DNA from: Pyrolobus sp964613695
Lineage (GTDB): Archaea > Thermoproteota > Thermoprotei_A > Sulfolobales > Pyrodictiaceae
NCBI GenBank assembly: GCA_964613695.1
Contig: CAZTIR010000074.1
Span: forward strand, 1 to 6,525
Direction of reading: 5' to 3'
Length of the DNA: 6,525 nucleotides
Shown here: piece after piece, positions 5,332-6,525 of the stretch
How the letters are laid out: each line of letters starts with the position of its first letter
How positions within the stretch are numbered: the stretch's first letter is position 1
Program-made: the position numbers and the translations under genes
Notes under the pieces: model-generated
The model's database searches: none
What the model saw: only the letters and a program-made list of their open reading frames with translations
What the model was told of the DNA's origin: nothing

Positions 5332-6525
5332 CTAGCCCTCCGTGAGCCCCAGGAGCAGGTATCTAAGCGCCTCCGCGTGCCACCTGAACCCCTCAGCCTC
5401 GGCGAGAGCCAGCGCCGCGTTAACGAGCCTCGGGTCCGGCCTACCTGCTACTACGACACTGTATCTCAGGAAGTCTAGCGGGGTTAGACCTCCCCTTATC
5501 CTAGCATACCCTCCCGTAGGGAGCACGTGGCTGGGGCCCGCGGCATAGTCTGTTAGCGCTGTGGGCGTCGCGACCGAGACTAGGCCGGCGTTCTTGACGC
5601 GCTTCGCCAGCTTCTCGCCGTTCTCCGCCTCTATGTAGAGATGCTCGGGTGCGAAATCATCAATTATCTTCAAGCCCCTCTCGAGCGTATCAACCCTCAC
5701 TATTACAGCCCTACCCATGTTCTCAGCCTCTACGTGCTTCTCTATGAGCTGTTTAACCACATCAACGAGCCACGTGGAGTTCGTGACAAGGAGCGCCATC
5801 GACAAGGGGCCGTGCTCTAGCTGCGAGAGCATCTCGAGAGCAACCCTCTTAGGGTCAGCCTTGCCGTCCGCAAGTACAGCTACCTCGCTGGGACCCGCAA
5901 CCATGTCTATACCAACCCTATCCACAACTAGCAGCTTAGCAGCCTCCACGTAGGGGCCTCCAGGCCCCACAATCTTGTCAACCGGCTCCAACACCTCTGG
6001 GATACCATAGGCTAGCGCCGCGATAGCCTGCGCGCCCCCAGCTACCAGGATCTCGTCAGCGCCCGCCAGGAGTGCTGCTGCAACCACGAGAGGGTTTGGG
6101 AGGCCTGCGAGCTCACCCTCCCGGACGGGCGGGGTAGCTACCACAATCCTCTCGACACCAGCAACCCTCGCCGGCACCACGGTCATGACCGCTGTTGAGG
6201 GGTAGGGGTGCTGGCCTCCGGGCACATAGGCTCCTATGGAGCGGAGTGGGCGAGAGAGCGGGGTGTAGCGCACACCCTTCCACTCGAAGCTCGAGGGTTT
6301 TGATGCAAGCTCCTCGTAGAGCATCCTGTTGAAAGCCTCCACGGCCTCTATAGCGCGCCTTAGTGCCGTGAGCACTCGGGGCTCCACGTTCTTAGCCAGG
6401 GGCCAGGCTTCATCCGCATCCATAACAACGTACTTCGGCTCGACGCCGTCAAACCTCCTGCTATACTCTTTGAGAGCCTCTAGGCCCCTGGAGGCCACGT
6501 CGCGCACTATCGGGGCAACCTTCTC
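5332..6525 (-). CDS. hisD: Histidinol dehydrogenase (N-terminus beyond the right edge)
   Basis: HisD oxidises L-histidinol to L-histidine with two NAD, the final steps of histidine synthesis. The open frame covers 397 residues and runs unbroken to the right edge; the visible start (EKVAPIVRDVASRG) is already inside the conserved N-terminal helix, so roughly 25 residues are missing and the GTG at 6505-6507 is not the true start. Numbering from the first visible residue: AYVPGG (99-104), AGGAQAIAALAYG (162-174), KIVGPGG (184-190), GIDMVAGPSEV (205-215), the zinc-ligand pair Q235 and H238 in SQLEHGP, catalytic E294-H295 in APEHLYIE, D326 in TDYAAG, HVLPTGG (333-339), and H383 in EGFRWHAEA. All expected zinc and catalytic residues are present. 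The Asn usual after 'GPG' is Gly190. Its stop lies 21 bases from the nadE stop on the opposite strand. Confidence 0.95.
   Translation of the reverse strand, partial: EKVAPIVRDVASRGLEALKEYSRRFDGVEPKYVVMDADEAWPLAKNVEPRVLTALRRAIEAVEAFNRMLYEELASKPSSFEWKGVRYTPLSRPLRSIGAYVPGGQHPYPSTAVMTVVPARVAGVERIVVATPPVREGELAGLPNPLVVAAALLAGADEILVAGGAQAIAALAYGIPEVLEPVDKIVGPGGPYVEAAKLLVVDRVGIDMVAGPSEVAVLADGKADPKRVALEMLSQLEHGPLSMALLVTNSTWLVDVVKQLIEKHVEAENMGRAVIVRVDTLERGLKIIDDFAPEHLYIEAENGEKLAKRVKNAGLVSVATPTALTDYAAGPSHVLPTGGYARIRGGLTPLDFLRYSVVVAGRPDPRLVNAALALAEAEGFRWHAEALRYLLLGLTEG

Noticed and set aside
5342..5953. Plus-strand open frames opposite hisD
   Set aside because: They are Ser/Thr/Ala-rich shadows of a gene whose zinc and catalytic residues are all present.
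6505..6507. GTG as the start codon of hisD
   Set aside because: The frame continues unbroken to the window edge and the six preceding residues (EKVAPI) fit the conserved N-terminal helix of HisD, so the gene is cut by the window and does not start here.

Overview
The window (about 60% GC by eye) looks like chromosomal core-metabolism DNA from a hyperthermophilic crenarchaeon. The evidence is heavy use of AGG for arginine and ATA for isoleucine, charged K/E/R/V-rich proteins, very short gene spacings, TATA-like boxes at archaeal distances, and an archaeal layout of glutamate synthase split into separate domain proteins. A Desulfurococcales/Pyrodictiaceae-like source is my best guess, but this is an inference from base composition and gene style. 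I see no mobile element, CRISPR array, rRNA or tRNA.

Layout from left to right: (1) the last 42 codons of a SufB-type Fe-S cluster assembly protein (+), ending at 131. (2) A 67-base gap (132-198) with a TATA-like box and a Shine-Dalgarno match. (3) A class II glutamine amidotransferase (199-1134, +) with an ACT-like domain inserted into its fold. (4) Overlapping it by 19 bases, a 723-residue protein (1116-3287, +) that joins the GXGXG beta-helix, a two-cluster ferredoxin domain and the FMN-binding synthase domain of glutamate synthase, in an order different from bacterial GltB. (5) A HisC-type aminotransferase (+), probably with its own promoter and a leaderless start at 3328. (6) A single-domain NAD synthetase, NadE (4453-5310, +). 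(7) A histidinol dehydrogenase, HisD (minus strand, stop at 5332), converging on nadE and running off the right edge.

How they fit together (inference): the amidotransferase would release ammonia from glutamine and the partner would use it with 2-oxoglutarate and reduced ferredoxin to make glutamate. Glutamate is the amino donor for HisC, which returns 2-oxoglutarate. HisD needs NAD, which NadE makes using ammonia. The window is thus a nitrogen, histidine and cofactor neighbourhood. The most unusual points are the ACT-like insert inside the amidotransferase, the permuted GXGXG-ferredoxin-FMN fusion, a four-cysteine cluster motif in the FMN domain, and a substituted residue in the HisD motif usually read as GPGN.
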